In this document: positions 50,455-58,801 of the stretch, piece after piece | Layout of the letters: each line of letters opens with the position of its first letter | Position numbering within the stretch: position 1 is the stretch's first letter | DNA from: Streptococcus ovuberis | GTDB lineage: Bacteria; Bacillota; Bacilli; Lactobacillales; Streptococcaceae | Assembly (NCBI RefSeq): GCF_012396585.1 | Contig: NZ_JAAXPR010000005.1 | Span: 99,123-163,122 of the forward strand | DNA: 64,000 bases | Reading direction: 5' to 3' | Notes under the pieces: generated by a model | Databases searched by the model: none | What the model was told of the DNA's origin: nothing | Seen by the model: only the letters and a program-made list of their open reading frames with translations | Position numbers and translations under genes: made by a program

Positions 50455-51798
50455 ATGTCAGTTATTGAGTATATTGTCGAGGTGCTGGTTTCATTTGTTT
50501 CGATTATCATTCTCTTTTTTAGTATTAACCGCCTAAAGTATTCCATCCGTTCAATCCTCTTGGTCATTCTGCTCAGAGTACCCGTTTCAGCCCTTTTCGC
50601 GACCTTAAATCAGTTATTTTCAAATCAATTTTTTTCTTATTTTGTTGAACCGTTGTATGGCCTATTATTAGCTATTGTGTTTTTAAGACCGCTGCCTAAA
50701 ACCCTATTGATTTTCTATGGCTTGCTTCCCTTTGCCTTAGAAAATCTCTTTTATCGCATGGTGACCTATTTTATTTTACCTTTATTGGGTCAGTCTCCAG
50801 GAGTGATAGAAGACACACCAACCTTTGTTCTCGTTAATATCTTGTCTATATCGGCTGTTCTTTTCTTTTTGAAATGGCTAAAGTATGACTTTGTCAAGTT
50901 AAGAACGGACAATCTTGTAGCTGAAGATAAACGAATCCTCTATCTGGCTAACTGGGTAATGGTTGCCTACTACCTCTTGATGCAAACCTTAACTTATTTA
51001 GAACATGAAATAGGATTACCGACCATGGCTTATCGTCAATTGATCCTCGTACTCTATCTTGTGATTTTCATGGGAATCATCAAACAACTTGATTTCCATT
51101 TGCGAAAAAAGCTACAAGAACAGCTTGACTTTCAACAAGCCTTGCAGCTCAAAAGCTTGGAAGATTATAGTAATCAAGTTGAGGATCTTTATCGTGAAGT
51201 GAAAGGTTTTAGGCATGATTACGCTAATCTGATGACCACATTACGCTTGGCTATTGAAGATAATGACATTGAGCAAATAAGAGACATTTACCAAACAGTA
51301 TTAAAAGATTCAAGTAAACAATTTCGAGCCAGTAAATATGATATCGGACGCTTGGTCAATATTGATAACTCCGCCTTGAAAAGTCTACTGGCCTCCAAGT
51401 TCTTACAGGCTAATGATAACAATGTATCAGTTAGCTTGGAGGTGCCAGAAGTGATTAAGCCACAAGGAGTGGAGCTGGTAGATTTTATCACCATCGTATC
51501 GATATTATGTGACAACGCCATAGACGCTGCCATAGACGCCGCCATACCAAAGGTAAGGATAGCTTTTTTGACGGTCAATAATAAGCAGATGTTTATTATC
51601 GAAAATACCACCAAGGAAGAAAGAGTTGACCTTTCAAAACTTTATGCCTTTGGTTATAGTTCCAAAGGTGAGGGCAGAGGTATTGGTTTATATAATGTCA
51701 TGAAAATTCTAGAGCGGTATCCACACGTATCATTGAACACGACTAGTGTATCTTATCTGTTTTGTCAATCCCTAGAAATTGACTTGTCATCGAAATAA
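50455..51798 (+). CDS. blpH: Sensor histidine kinase for the bacteriocin pheromone (ComD/BlpH type)
   Basis: 447 residues. Six or seven N-terminal membrane helices (about 1-215) form the peptide sensor; the phosphorylated His254 is in KGFRHDYANLM, the N box is LCDNAIDAAIDAA, and the G box is SSKGEGRGIGLYNVMKIL, placing it in the HPK10 family. In the N box a 12-base segment coding IDAA is tandemly repeated (51519-51542), near the ATP site, an unusual feature. Cognate pheromone is likely encoded at 51846. Confidence 0.92.
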   Translation: MSVIEYIVEVLVSFVSIIILFFSINRLKYSIRSILLVILLRVPVSALFATLNQLFSNQFFSYFVEPLYGLLLAIVFLRPLPKTLLIFYGLLPFALENLFYRMVTYFILPLLGQSPGVIEDTPTFVLVNILSISAVLFFLKWLKYDFVKLRTDNLVAEDKRILYLANWVMVAYYLLMQTLTYLEHEIGLPTMAYRQLILVLYLVIFMGIIKQLDFHLRKKLQEQLDFQQALQLKSLEDYSNQVEDLYREVKGFRHDYANLMTTLRLAIEDNDIEQIRDIYQTVLKDSSKQFRASKYDIGRLVNIDNSALKSLLASKFLQANDNNVSVSLEVPEVIKPQGVELVDFITIVSILCDNAIDAAIDAAIPKVRIAFLTVNNKQMFIIENTTKEERVDLSKLYAFGYSSKGEGRGIGLYNVMKILERYPHVSLNTTSVSYLFCQSLEIDLSSK

Positions 51799-51809
51799 AA
51801 AAGTTGGAC

Positions 51810-51842
51810 CATGGGATTTAATCCCTCGGTCCAGATTTTTTG
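51810..51842. terminator. Terminator between blpH and blpC
   Basis: TTGGACCATGGGAT and ATCCCTCGGTCCAG arms followed by TTTTTT; the reverse strand has an AAAAAA tract, so both convergent transcripts may end here. Confidence 0.85.
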
Positions 51843-51845
51843 ATG

Positions 51846-52001
51846 TTAGCCCAGTTTATGTTTATTATTGCTGTCTATGGCTTGTTTTGGCCTAGGAAAA
51901 AGTTTCATCCAATCGCTCCACCAGTCTCCGCCAGAGATGCGGTGGAGTTCTGAAGAGCTTAGTTCTGAGAAATGCGTGAGTGATTTTGTTTGCTTGGTCA
52001 T
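51846..52001 (-). CDS. blpC: Double-glycine pheromone precursor (BlpC-like)
   Basis: 51 residues, below the usual gene-finding size. The leader, residues 1-25, ends LSSSELHRISGG, a classical Gly-Gly site, and the predicted mature peptide is 26 residues, beginning DWWSDWMKLFPRPK and ending NNKHKLG. It is cationic with an N-terminal Trp-rich amphipathic half, like other inducing peptides. A strong ribosome site aaaggagg lies six bases before ATG. It has its own direct-repeat promoter and sits between the kinase and the exporter genes, the position of blpC. The mature sequence does not match any pheromone I remember. Confidence 0.88.
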   Translation of the reverse strand: MTKQTKSLTHFSELSSSELHRISGGDWWSDWMKLFPRPKQAIDSNNKHKLG

Positions 52002-52032
52002 ATGAGGACCTCCTTTATATAAGTTTTAATTT

Positions 52033-52100
52033 ATTGTACGCAAAATATGGAGATTTTTGACATTCAAATCCTGAACAGTCATTTAACTTTCCTAAATGGT
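52033..52100 (-). promoter_or_regulatory. BlpR-type direct-repeat promoter of blpC
   Basis: Minus strand: ACCATTTAGGA (52100-52090) and ACTGTTCAGGA (52079-52069) start 21 bp apart; TACAAT is at 52038-52033. The first repeat overlaps the end of the accessory gene. The repeat pair is identical to that of the receiver-like gene, a positive feedback loop on the pheromone. Confidence 0.85.
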
Positions 52101-53461
52101 TAATCATGGTTGGATAAAATTTTATCCTTATAGTAATCAAAGTAAGTCTTCTTAGCAATGACACTCGTGACTCGACCCTGGAGACCGTACTGGATGACGT
52201 CACTATTCTTGTCGGATAATTGAGCTAATGCGGTAACTTTGAAAAGATTCCCTCCTTCGGTTTTAGTAGCAGTTTTATCGATAGACTGAATCTTTCCGAT
52301 AATAGTTATGTTCTGATTACCAACCTTTGCCAAGCTCAGCCGTGCTTCTTGTTTTTCCTTGAGTAAGGCGACATGCTCTGAGGTCACATAGTAAGTGATG
52401 AGGGCTTCTTGGGTATGATGGAGATCGGGGTAAATTTGAGCGATTTCACTACCATTTGGAATCAGTGACTTACCTTCGAATTCACTATTGAGATGAATGA
52501 CACCTGTGTCTGGGGCTATAATTGTATTGTTCTCTAGTCGGACGGAGGCTTGCTCTAGCTGTGCCGTTAGCTCTGTGATTTGTGTTTCAAGTGTGGTCAG
52601 CTGTTGAGAGGCCGTTTGTAAAAACTGTGTTCTTAGGACCTCAACCTTTGTTCCAAAACTGTTATCATAGGTCGCAACAGAACCAGTTCCAGCTCGTTGG
52701 ATATTCAGACTAGCTATGGATGATTCTAGCCCTGAGATGCTTTGGTTGATTTGAGAAAGGTATTGATCAGTTAATCCTGTCTGGGAGTCTTGCTGGGATT
52801 GGGCTAAGAAATTGTTTAAGGTGGCTTGGTGTGGGTTTCCAGATGACAAACTCAAACTTTTATTGGTAATAGCTTGGCGAAGTTCCTCGTATTCTGAAAT
52901 CTGGTGGTAGAGGTGATTGATTTGGCTGTCAATTGCAGCAATGGTATTACCTGTTAGGGCGGCTTGGTTACTTACCTCGGCATTGATTTTGGAAATCCCT
53001 AGTTCGATGTCCTGCGATTGGGTGATAAAGTTGTTAAAAGTATTGATATAGCCAAATTCATCTTCCTCTGTAAAGAGATTTGTTCCCTGAGACAGACTTG
53101 CTTTGAGGATTTCGAGTCCAGTTTTCTGTCTATTTAGAGTGGCTAACTGGGTTTCTAGGGCTTGCTTTTGAGAGCTTTCCATAGTTTCAGCGTACTGGAT
53201 GATGAGCTCATCCTTTTTAACCAGCTGATTATTGGCTAGATTATTTATTGTGATAGGGTTATTGCTGGTGGATTGGATGGAAGCGATGATTGTCGTCGGA
53301 GTAATCTCACCTCTTGATGTAACGGTAACCTCCTTTTTGGCAAAAAGGGAGAAGGTTATAAGAAAACCGACTAATAATATCAAGGGGACAATTAAGAGTG
53401 TCGCAAAATTATGGTAGCGCCGCTGGTAAAATTCAGCACTTTTGAACAAATTAGGGTTCAT
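52100..53461 (-). CDS. blpB: Bacteriocin/pheromone export accessory protein (BlpB/ComB, HlyD-like)
   Basis: 453 residues. An N-terminal membrane helix (about 18-42, NFATLLIVPLILLVGFLITF) precedes a coiled-coil periplasmic-adaptor-like region (QKQALETQLATLNRQKTGLE onward) and a C-terminal beta domain (VALLKEKQEARLSLAKVGNQ). This is the ComB/BlpB/MesE family that works with peptidase-containing exporters. It follows the ABC gene by 11 bp in the same operon. Confidence 0.93.
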   Translation of the reverse strand: MNPNLFKSAEFYQRRYHNFATLLIVPLILLVGFLITFSLFAKKEVTVTSRGEITPTTIIASIQSTSNNPITINNLANNQLVKKDELIIQYAETMESSQKQALETQLATLNRQKTGLEILKASLSQGTNLFTEEDEFGYINTFNNFITQSQDIELGISKINAEVSNQAALTGNTIAAIDSQINHLYHQISEYEELRQAITNKSLSLSSGNPHQATLNNFLAQSQQDSQTGLTDQYLSQINQSISGLESSIASLNIQRAGTGSVATYDNSFGTKVEVLRTQFLQTASQQLTTLETQITELTAQLEQASVRLENNTIIAPDTGVIHLNSEFEGKSLIPNGSEIAQIYPDLHHTQEALITYYVTSEHVALLKEKQEARLSLAKVGNQNITIIGKIQSIDKTATKTEGGNLFKVTALAQLSDKNSDVIQYGLQGRVTSVIAKKTYFDYYKDKILSNHD

Positions 53462-53472
53462 GCTTAGTCTCC

Positions 53473-55626
53473 TTACTTGCTAAATAGATGATGGTAGAAA
53501 CCTTGTTTGGTCATCAATTCGTGATGTGAACCAGTCTCAATGATCTTCCCTTGGTCAAGAACGATAACTTGGTTGGTTCGCTCAGAAATACTGAGGCGGT
53601 GTGCGACAAAGATAATGGTCTTGTTTGTCATGGCCATTAAATTATCAATGACCTTTTTCTCTGTTAGCACATCAAGGCCGCTAGTGGCTTCATCAAGAAT
53701 AAGAACAGGAGCTTTAGTAAGGAGAGCCCTAGCCAAAGCAATCCGTTGTTTTTGCCCACCTGATAAGCCTGCCCCATCGGACAATTCTGTTTGATAACCC
53801 ATGGGCATTTGTTCGATATCTTGGCGAATTTCTGCTATCTCACAAGCCCTGATAATATCTTCTTGGCTAATCATTTGATTAGCTCCCAAAGTTAGGTTTT
53901 CTAAGATCGAGCCACTAAAAATATAAGCTTGTTGGGGGAGGTAGTTGATGTGCTGTCGTAACGTCTTTTTATCAACCAGTTTAAGGTCATTGTTGTTAAT
54001 GGTTATTCGTCCCTTATAAGGTTCAAAAAAGTTGACAATCATCTTGGCTAAGGTTGTTTTTCCTGAGCCGCTAATCCCCACTAGACTGACCTTATCGCCC
54101 TGTTTGATGGTCAGATTGATATCCGATAGGGTATCTCGCCCGAAACCGTACTTATAGGAAAGATCTTCAAGACGAATATCACCAGCTAGGAACTGTGAAT
54201 CCGTTAAGGTCTGACTGTTTCTGAATTCAGATTCAACTAAGTAGACTTCATTCAGACGATTGTTGGCGACCTTGGCAGACTGGAGTTTGGTTTGGAGGTT
54301 GATAATATTTTCTAAAGGATTGGTAAAATAAGATAGAAGGGTGTTGAAGGTAATCAGTTGTCCAACAGAAATGTGTCCGTTCATGACTAGCTGAGCCCCA
54401 AACCACAAGATGACAATATTTAGAATGAGCTGAGCCCCCTGTTTAAGGGTGGTTTGAAGGATAGAGTATTTACTGAGTTTGAAGGATTTGTCCAGGTAAT
54501 CTACGAATTCGCTATCAATCTTCTGGTAGCGGCTTTCTTCGCTGGTCAAGGATTTGATGGTTTCAATGCCGTTGATGTCTTCGATAATGGCAGAGCTGAC
54601 CATGGAATTGCTCTGCATCACATCGTTATTCATCTTCTCAAATGGTTTCATAAAAGTAAAAATAATGATGATGTAAATGGGAACTGAAATCAGAGAGAGA
54701 AGGAAAAGGTTGGTATTTTGTACTAAAAGTACACCACCAACGATGGTTAAGATGGAAACATCAAGGAAAAGTGACAAAATGGTCGAAGCCAGAGCATCAA
54801 TGATTGAATTAGCATCTGTAAAACGTGAGATAACTTCACCGGTTCTTCTTGTTGCAAAGAAGGACATCGGTAATTCAAAGATATGACGGATATAGGAAAG
54901 AATCACATCAATACTTAGCCGCTGGCTGAGTACGGTCAAGAGGTAATCCCGTGAGAAACTCATCATCTGCTGGAGGATGTAGGTGATGATGAGACCGATG
55001 GAGATAATACCTAAGGTTGACTTCATCTGATTAGGGATGTATTCATCCAAAATCCCTTGCAGGTAGTAAGAACCACCAATATTGATAAGCGTCACCAAAA
55101 GGCTAGCCAAGACGATATAAAAGATAAGAGAACGTTGCTTGAAAATCAAGGGGAGAAAACTCATCAGGCCGTTCTTTTTATCCTTGTGAGGTTTATAGCT
55201 GGGCTCTGGTGCGAGAAAGATAGCGACACCTGTCCACTCAGAATCAAACCGCTCCTTGGTCATCTTAGTGACTTTGACCGTAGGGTCAGGGTCACCAATG
55301 ATGAGGTGGTCTTTTTTGTTATGATAGACCACATAGTAGTGTTGCAGTTTGCCTTCTTTATTGACGTGAGCGATGAAGGGATAGGGAACGTCATCCATAT
55401 CAAAGAGGCTCATGTCAGCCTGAATGGCTCTGGTTTCAAAGCCCATCTCTTTGGCTGCTTTAACGATACCAAGAGCGGTTGTTCCCTCCTTATTGGTTTT
55501 GGCCAACTCTCTCAAATGAGCTAGGGAATAGTCAGAACCGTAAAACTTGGCAATAGAGGCTAAAGCAGCCACCCCACAGTCTCTGGCATCGATTTGAGGA
55601 ACAAAAGTTCGTTTGTAAGCTGTCAT
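53473..55626 (-). CDS. blpA: Peptidase C39-containing bacteriocin ABC exporter (BlpA/ComA)
   Basis: 717 residues. The N-terminal C39 peptidase, which cleaves Gly-Gly leaders, has Cys17 (DARDCGVAALAS), His96 (KLQHYYVVY) and Asp112. Six membrane helices follow (about 160-440), then an ATPase domain with Walker A GISGSGKTT, signature LSGGQKQRIAL and Walker B VLILDEATSGLD. All catalytic residues are present and the frame is intact, unlike several pneumococcal BlpA alleles. It should process both the pheromone and the bacteriocins of this island. The direct-repeat promoter is upstream. Confidence 0.95.
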   Translation of the reverse strand: MTAYKRTFVPQIDARDCGVAALASIAKFYGSDYSLAHLRELAKTNKEGTTALGIVKAAKEMGFETRAIQADMSLFDMDDVPYPFIAHVNKEGKLQHYYVVYHNKKDHLIIGDPDPTVKVTKMTKERFDSEWTGVAIFLAPEPSYKPHKDKKNGLMSFLPLIFKQRSLIFYIVLASLLVTLINIGGSYYLQGILDEYIPNQMKSTLGIISIGLIITYILQQMMSFSRDYLLTVLSQRLSIDVILSYIRHIFELPMSFFATRRTGEVISRFTDANSIIDALASTILSLFLDVSILTIVGGVLLVQNTNLFLLSLISVPIYIIIIFTFMKPFEKMNNDVMQSNSMVSSAIIEDINGIETIKSLTSEESRYQKIDSEFVDYLDKSFKLSKYSILQTTLKQGAQLILNIVILWFGAQLVMNGHISVGQLITFNTLLSYFTNPLENIINLQTKLQSAKVANNRLNEVYLVESEFRNSQTLTDSQFLAGDIRLEDLSYKYGFGRDTLSDINLTIKQGDKVSLVGISGSGKTTLAKMIVNFFEPYKGRITINNNDLKLVDKKTLRQHINYLPQQAYIFSGSILENLTLGANQMISQEDIIRACEIAEIRQDIEQMPMGYQTELSDGAGLSGGQKQRIALARALLTKAPVLILDEATSGLDVLTEKKVIDNLMAMTNKTIIFVAHRLSISERTNQVIVLDQGKIIETGSHHELMTKQGFYHHLFSK

Positions 55627-55658
55627 TTGTCAAATCCTTTCTTGTTAGTGACAAGACT

Positions 55659-55790
55659 ATTATGACAAAAAATTAAAGAAAAAAACGTCCAAATCTTAAA
55701 TGGTCATCGAAACGTCCTGAATGGCAAAACACAGAAAAATCTTGGAGTTAAAAAGAACTCCTGAACGGTTCTATTATCGTCTTAAACGGT
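55659..55790 (-). promoter_or_regulatory. Regulatory region of blpA with two direct-repeat pairs
   Basis: Minus strand: pair one GCCATTCAGGA (55725-55715) and ACCATTTAAGA (55704-55694), 21 bp apart, with CATAAT at 55664-55659. Pair two, ACCGTTTAAGA (55790-55780) and ACCGTTCAGGA (55769-55759), lies further upstream without its own -10 and may be an extra activator site. Confidence 0.75.
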
Positions 55791-55798
55791 AAAATTTT

Positions 55799-55865
55799 AC
55801 TGTTTAGGACGTTTCGATGACTGTTCAGGAAATGGGAGAACTATTTTTTGAAGAAGTGCTATACT
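55799..55865 (+). promoter_or_regulatory. BlpR-type promoter of the first bacteriocin gene
   Basis: ACTGTTTAGGA (55799-55809) and ACTGTTCAGGA (55820-55830), 21 bp apart; TATACT at 55860-55865. It is back to back with the blpA regulatory region. Confidence 0.85.
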
Positions 55866-55926
55866 AGACTTGTCCAGGTTGCAACCCGACAAAATATAAA
55901 TCTATATCATAAAGGAGGTATTCATC

Positions 55927-56133
55927 ATGAATACAAAAACAATGGAACGCTTTAATACGTTGAATGCAGAAACTCTCGCTACTGTTGAAGGAGGCTTCTG
56001 GGGATTATTCTTAGGTGGTGCAATTAGTGCATTTGATGGTGGGCCTACCCTTGAACAGTTAAATGGGAAAAAATTACCGACTCCAAGATCATGTTCACCT
56101 TATGGCACAGGTGGTACGCCAAATGCTTGCTGA
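55927..56133 (+). CDS. Double-glycine leader bacteriocin-like peptide
   Basis: 68 residues. The 23-residue leader (MNTKTMERFNTLNAETLA then TVEGG) ends in Gly-Gly. The predicted mature 45-mer begins FWGLFLGGAISAFDGG, with a GxxxG-like start, then a proline- and glycine-rich tail with two Cys (SCSPYGTGGTPNAC). It has the export signal of a class II bacteriocin, but I do not recognise the mature family; it may be a bacteriocin or an accessory peptide. aaaggaggt precedes the start. Confidence 0.82.
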   Translation: MNTKTMERFNTLNAETLATVEGGFWGLFLGGAISAFDGGPTLEQLNGKKLPTPRSCSPYGTGGTPNAC

Positions 56134-56135
56134 TT

Positions 56136-56426
56136 ATGAAAGCTATCTATAAAAGGAAAGAGGTAGAAGTTTGGGAGATTTCACGCTCTTCTGAAATGCC
56201 TGATTGGGTCTTTATGGCTTTCAAGAAAAATATCTTCCAATGGGTTGACAATCGTCTGCGTATATTAATGCCAGCCTTATATCCTAGGTGGGCTAATAAT
56301 AGTGAACACTACGGTTATAGCATATATACCTTTGGAAATATCGGAGATTATGTTGATTTAACCAATGGTAAAGTTGTTCCAAAATCTTATTTTAGAAAGC
56401 ACTACCTTCCTATTGAAGATAAGTAA
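56136..56426 (+). CDS. Small cytoplasmic protein coupled to the first bacteriocin
   Basis: 96 residues from ATG 56136, 2 bp after the bacteriocin stop, with no clear ribosome site, so translational coupling is likely. It is basic and aromatic, starts MKAIYKRKEVEVWEISRSSE and ends GDYVDLTNGKVVPKSYFRKH. No membrane helix. The position immediately behind a bacteriocin suggests immunity, but the family is not recognised. Confidence 0.55.
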   Translation: MKAIYKRKEVEVWEISRSSEMPDWVFMAFKKNIFQWVDNRLRILMPALYPRWANNSEHYGYSIYTFGNIGDYVDLTNGKVVPKSYFRKHYLPIEDK

Positions 56427-56570
56427 TTGTTCATTAAATCTCTTTCATTTGTCACATGCTTTCAATGATTTTATCCTGTTGTTAATTTTTGAGAAATCCA
56501 TTAAAATAATATCACATAAGGAGGCATTCATAAATTCAATGTTACTGTTTAGGATTTCGAGAAAAATTAT

Positions 56571-56721
56571 AAATCCGAAGAGAGGTTATCGTACTGCCTT
56601 ATATCTATTCGTCATAGCTGGTATTATATCATATATCATGAAGTATCAGAATTGGTTAGATTTCTTCCTATTAATGACTCCATTAATGTGTTTATTTCAA
56701 TTCGAGGATAAGTGGAGCTAG
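56571..56721 (+). pseudogene. Truncated duplicate of the bacteriocin immunity gene
   Basis: Encodes NPKRGYRTALYLFVIAGIIS then YIMKYQNWLDFFLLMTPLMC to FEDKWS, identical to the C-terminal part of the gene at 63310. The first 27 residues are replaced by unrelated sequence with no ribosome site, so it is unlikely to make a functional protein. Confidence 0.8.
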
Positions 56722-56952
56722 AAAAAACGGTAGAACTTTTATGGACTTTCAAATAGAAAAATATAAGAATAGTTGCTATGAATTCTAGTCCAATAATTTT
56801 CTAAATCTAAGCAATAATAAATTTGATGAGTAAATATTTTTTATGGAGTAGTATTTATTAACTAAGTGATTGTATCACTTTTGATAATGTATCAGCCAAA
56901 TAAGCTATTCTTTTATAGGGAAGCGCTTCTTATCATTTTTTTGAACATCTGA
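56571..56952 (+). repeat. Long direct repeat, copy 1 of 2 (immunity tail and flank)
   Basis: About 382 bp nearly identical to 63390-63770, including the last 49 residues of an immunity-like gene and its 3' flank. A short stretch just before it (56540-56560, ttactgtttaggatttcga) resembles the first half of the direct-repeat promoter. Confidence 0.9.
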
Positions 56953-57116
56953 TAGGAGGTGTTTTTCCTTTAATTAACTAAGCATTATTAGTAATTTATG
57001 TCAAAGTGTTTAGACTATTTTAGATGATAACATTTATCGAAAGAAAAATGAAATTTAACAACAATTAAGGCTACGAGAGAGTTAATTCGTATAGAGAAGA
57101 AAAACACAGCCATAAT
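56953..57116. other. AT-rich spacer
   Basis: No gene or operator is seen. It begins with ataggaggtgtttttcc, next to the repeat edge, and is unusually AT-rich like the rest of the island. Confidence 0.4.
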
Positions 57117-57332
57117 ATGGCTAGTCCTACCATTCAGGAAGTTATGGCAATTTTTAAAGAATTTCTACGAAAAAATATTATTGAGACAGTTTTAGCTGTA
57201 GGGCGCTACATTGTTTTGCTATTCAATAGTGAAACAACTTCCCAGATAAAATTTTACCTAATCAATGTATTAGTATTTTACTTTTCATCTGGATTCCTTG
57301 TGTCTATTAACAAAAGCTTACAAAAAAAATAA
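57117..57332 (+). CDS. Small membrane protein, function unknown
   Basis: 71 residues. One or two hydrophobic stretches (IETVLAVGRYIVLLF, IKFYLINVLVFYFSSGFLV) end in a basic tail KSLQKK. The start lacks a good ribosome site, so it may be a remnant of a longer gene. The place among bacteriocin modules suggests a former immunity gene, unproven. Confidence 0.4.
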   Translation: MASPTIQEVMAIFKEFLRKNIIETVLAVGRYIVLLFNSETTSQIKFYLINVLVFYFSSGFLVSINKSLQKK

Positions 57333-57408
57333 TTTGAAAGTTAATGAATGGCTTTAATCAATATGACTGATTAGTTATGCTTATTAACGATATAAATGAG
57401 GTAAAAAA

Positions 57409-57774
57409 ATGAAATCACTAGTATCAAACATGCGTAGAAGCCATTGGGTCAGCGTCGCAATTGGTCTTCTTGTGTTTTTGACATGGGTATTTAGGGGGCT
57501 TATCGATAGAGATGTCTATCACCTTCTTATGGGGGTATTGACCCTAGGACATGTGGTGTTGTTTGGATTGGTTTATTACTTTGGACGTCACCATCAGCTC
57601 ACTAATCATTGGCCAAAGCAACAGTTGCTATCGTTTAAAATCTTTGCCATAATAGGCATTGTTTTTACAGTAGCAGTTCTGATTTTTTCAAAGGACAGTT
57701 TGGGAACAGCCTCATTGATGGTTAATAATGTTTTGTTGGTAGCTTTTCCACAAACCAGTTTAGAAAAGAGTTAA
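57409..57774 (+). CDS. Four-helix membrane protein of the bacteriocin island
   Basis: 121 residues. Helices lie about 14-30, 38-58, 74-92 and 100-114 (VSVAIGLLVFLTWVF, LLMGVLTLGHVVLFGLVYYF, FKIFAIIGIVFTVAVLIF). Basic N-terminus KSLVSNMRRSHW. The ribosome site gaggt lies eight bases upstream. It heads a three-gene run with the next two genes. Small polytopic proteins in blp immunity regions are thought to be immunity or accessory proteins; that is the likely role. Confidence 0.6.
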   Translation: MKSLVSNMRRSHWVSVAIGLLVFLTWVFRGLIDRDVYHLLMGVLTLGHVVLFGLVYYFGRHHQLTNHWPKQQLLSFKIFAIIGIVFTVAVLIFSKDSLGTASLMVNNVLLVAFPQTSLEKS

Positions 57775-57775
57775 G

Positions 57776-58163
57776 ATGAAAGATTTCAGAGATTTTGTGT
57801 ATCAGCCTGAAAATGACGCTTGGGACAAGTTATGCTCAGGGGGTTACAGTCTGAACACAGATAAGATGGCCAATGTTTTTATCTCAGTATTTACCATCCT
57901 TGAGCTTAGTGCCTTTTTCACGGATTCAATATTTTTAACGTGGTTGCTGCTAGACTATTGCCTTTTATCTATTGATCTGGGGTGCTTTGAGGTACTATGT
58001 CTTCAAACGATACCTCTATTGCCAGCAGATGAAGGAAATACCTTTCCAATTCCCTAGCCAAAATAATTATATAATTTTAAGAACAGTATCAAATAAGTAT
58101 TTAGTGCATATTTTAAATGCAAAAGGATATACCATTTTTTCTGGACAGAAAGGAGTTTTATGA
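57776..58163 (+). pseudogene. Frameshifted membrane protein gene
   Basis: The first frame (MKDFRDFVYQPENDAWDKLC) runs into a plausible helix TWLLLDYCLLS and then low-quality sequence to 58057. From about 57950 the next frame reads IAFYLLIWGALRYYVFKRYL and continues FPSQNNYIILRTVSNKYLVH to a stop at 58161-58163, which overlaps the following ATG by 4 bp (ATGA). One indel near 57945-57960 would join them into about 128 residues. The overlap with the next gene supports the joined reading. Confidence 0.7.
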
Positions 58164-58411
58164 GAAAAATTCTTTATTTTCCCAATTCAAAAATACTAGA
58201 TAGACTTACCCCTAAAATATTAAAAATAGGTACAGTTAAAGTTCTTTCTATGATATTTTCATCGTCTTTTATTTTAACTGTTTTGTTTTATAATTTTTCA
58301 TATTTATTAGCTTTCTTGTCAATAATAGGTGGATCTGTCTATGTACTGATAGCAACTTTTCTAAATATGTATTTATCAAAAAGGCTACTTTATAAGTATG
58401 AAAATCATTAA
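58160..58411 (+). CDS. Small membrane protein
   Basis: 83 residues. The basic start MRKILYFPNSKILDRLTPK precedes two helices (VLSMIFSSSFILTVLFYNF, LLAFLSIIGGSVYVLIATFL) and an internal YLSKRLLYKYENH tail. ATG overlaps the preceding stop and has aaaggag upstream. Unknown family; probably part of the same immunity-like run. Confidence 0.5.
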   Translation: MRKILYFPNSKILDRLTPKILKIGTVKVLSMIFSSSFILTVLFYNFSYLLAFLSIIGGSVYVLIATFLNMYLSKRLLYKYENH

Positions 58412-58461
58412 AAGCACAATTACTCAATGTTAAAATAGAATAAAAACTAGTTAGAATTCAT

Positions 58462-58528
58462 GTCCATTGGGAAAATTAAATGACTGTTCAGGAAATGAAG
58501 ATAGTTTTTATAAACAAAATGGTATACT
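58462..58528 (+). promoter_or_regulatory. BlpR-type promoter of the class IIa module
   Basis: GTCCATTGGGA (58462-58472) and ACTGTTCAGGA (58483-58493), 21 bp apart; TATACT at 58523-58528. The first repeat is the most divergent of the set. Confidence 0.75.
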
Positions 58529-58580
58529 GAGGTTGTCAAGTAGCAACATGATAAAATAAATGACATAGGAGTTATTCAAT

Positions 58581-58801
58581 ATGAAATCAATTAAACAATT
58601 TAGTACGCTTAATGGGGGCTGTCTTTCTAAAGTTGAAGGGGGTAAGATAAACTCTTATGGTAATGGTTTGTACTATGATAATAAGAAAGAGGGATGGTAA
58701 ACTTGTCAGAGACTTTTACTTTTAGAGCAAATAGTTCAGTAATGAACTTATTAACAGGAGGGAAAGCCGGCTGGAATTCTGGGGGATCGTGGCCAGTATA
58801 A
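58581..58801 (+). pseudogene. Frameshifted class IIa (pediocin/ubericin-like) bacteriocin gene
   Basis: Leader (MKSIKQFSTLNGGCLSKVEG G) and then KINSYGNGLYYDNKKEGW before TAA at 58698. It carries the YGNGL pediocin box. One G restored in tggtaaac (58695-58700) continues VNLSETFTFRANSSVMNLLT then GGKAGWNSGGSWPV to a stop at 58799-58801. The restored mature peptide resembles ubericin A of S. uberis across its length. Both Cys of the YGNGxxC..C motif are replaced (Tyr and Gly), so the toxin was already disulfide-less or is decayed beyond the indel. Confidence 0.85.

Noticed and set aside
55057..55524. Plus-strand open frame of 155 residues
   Set aside because: Antisense to the blpA peptidase domain, no ribosome site.
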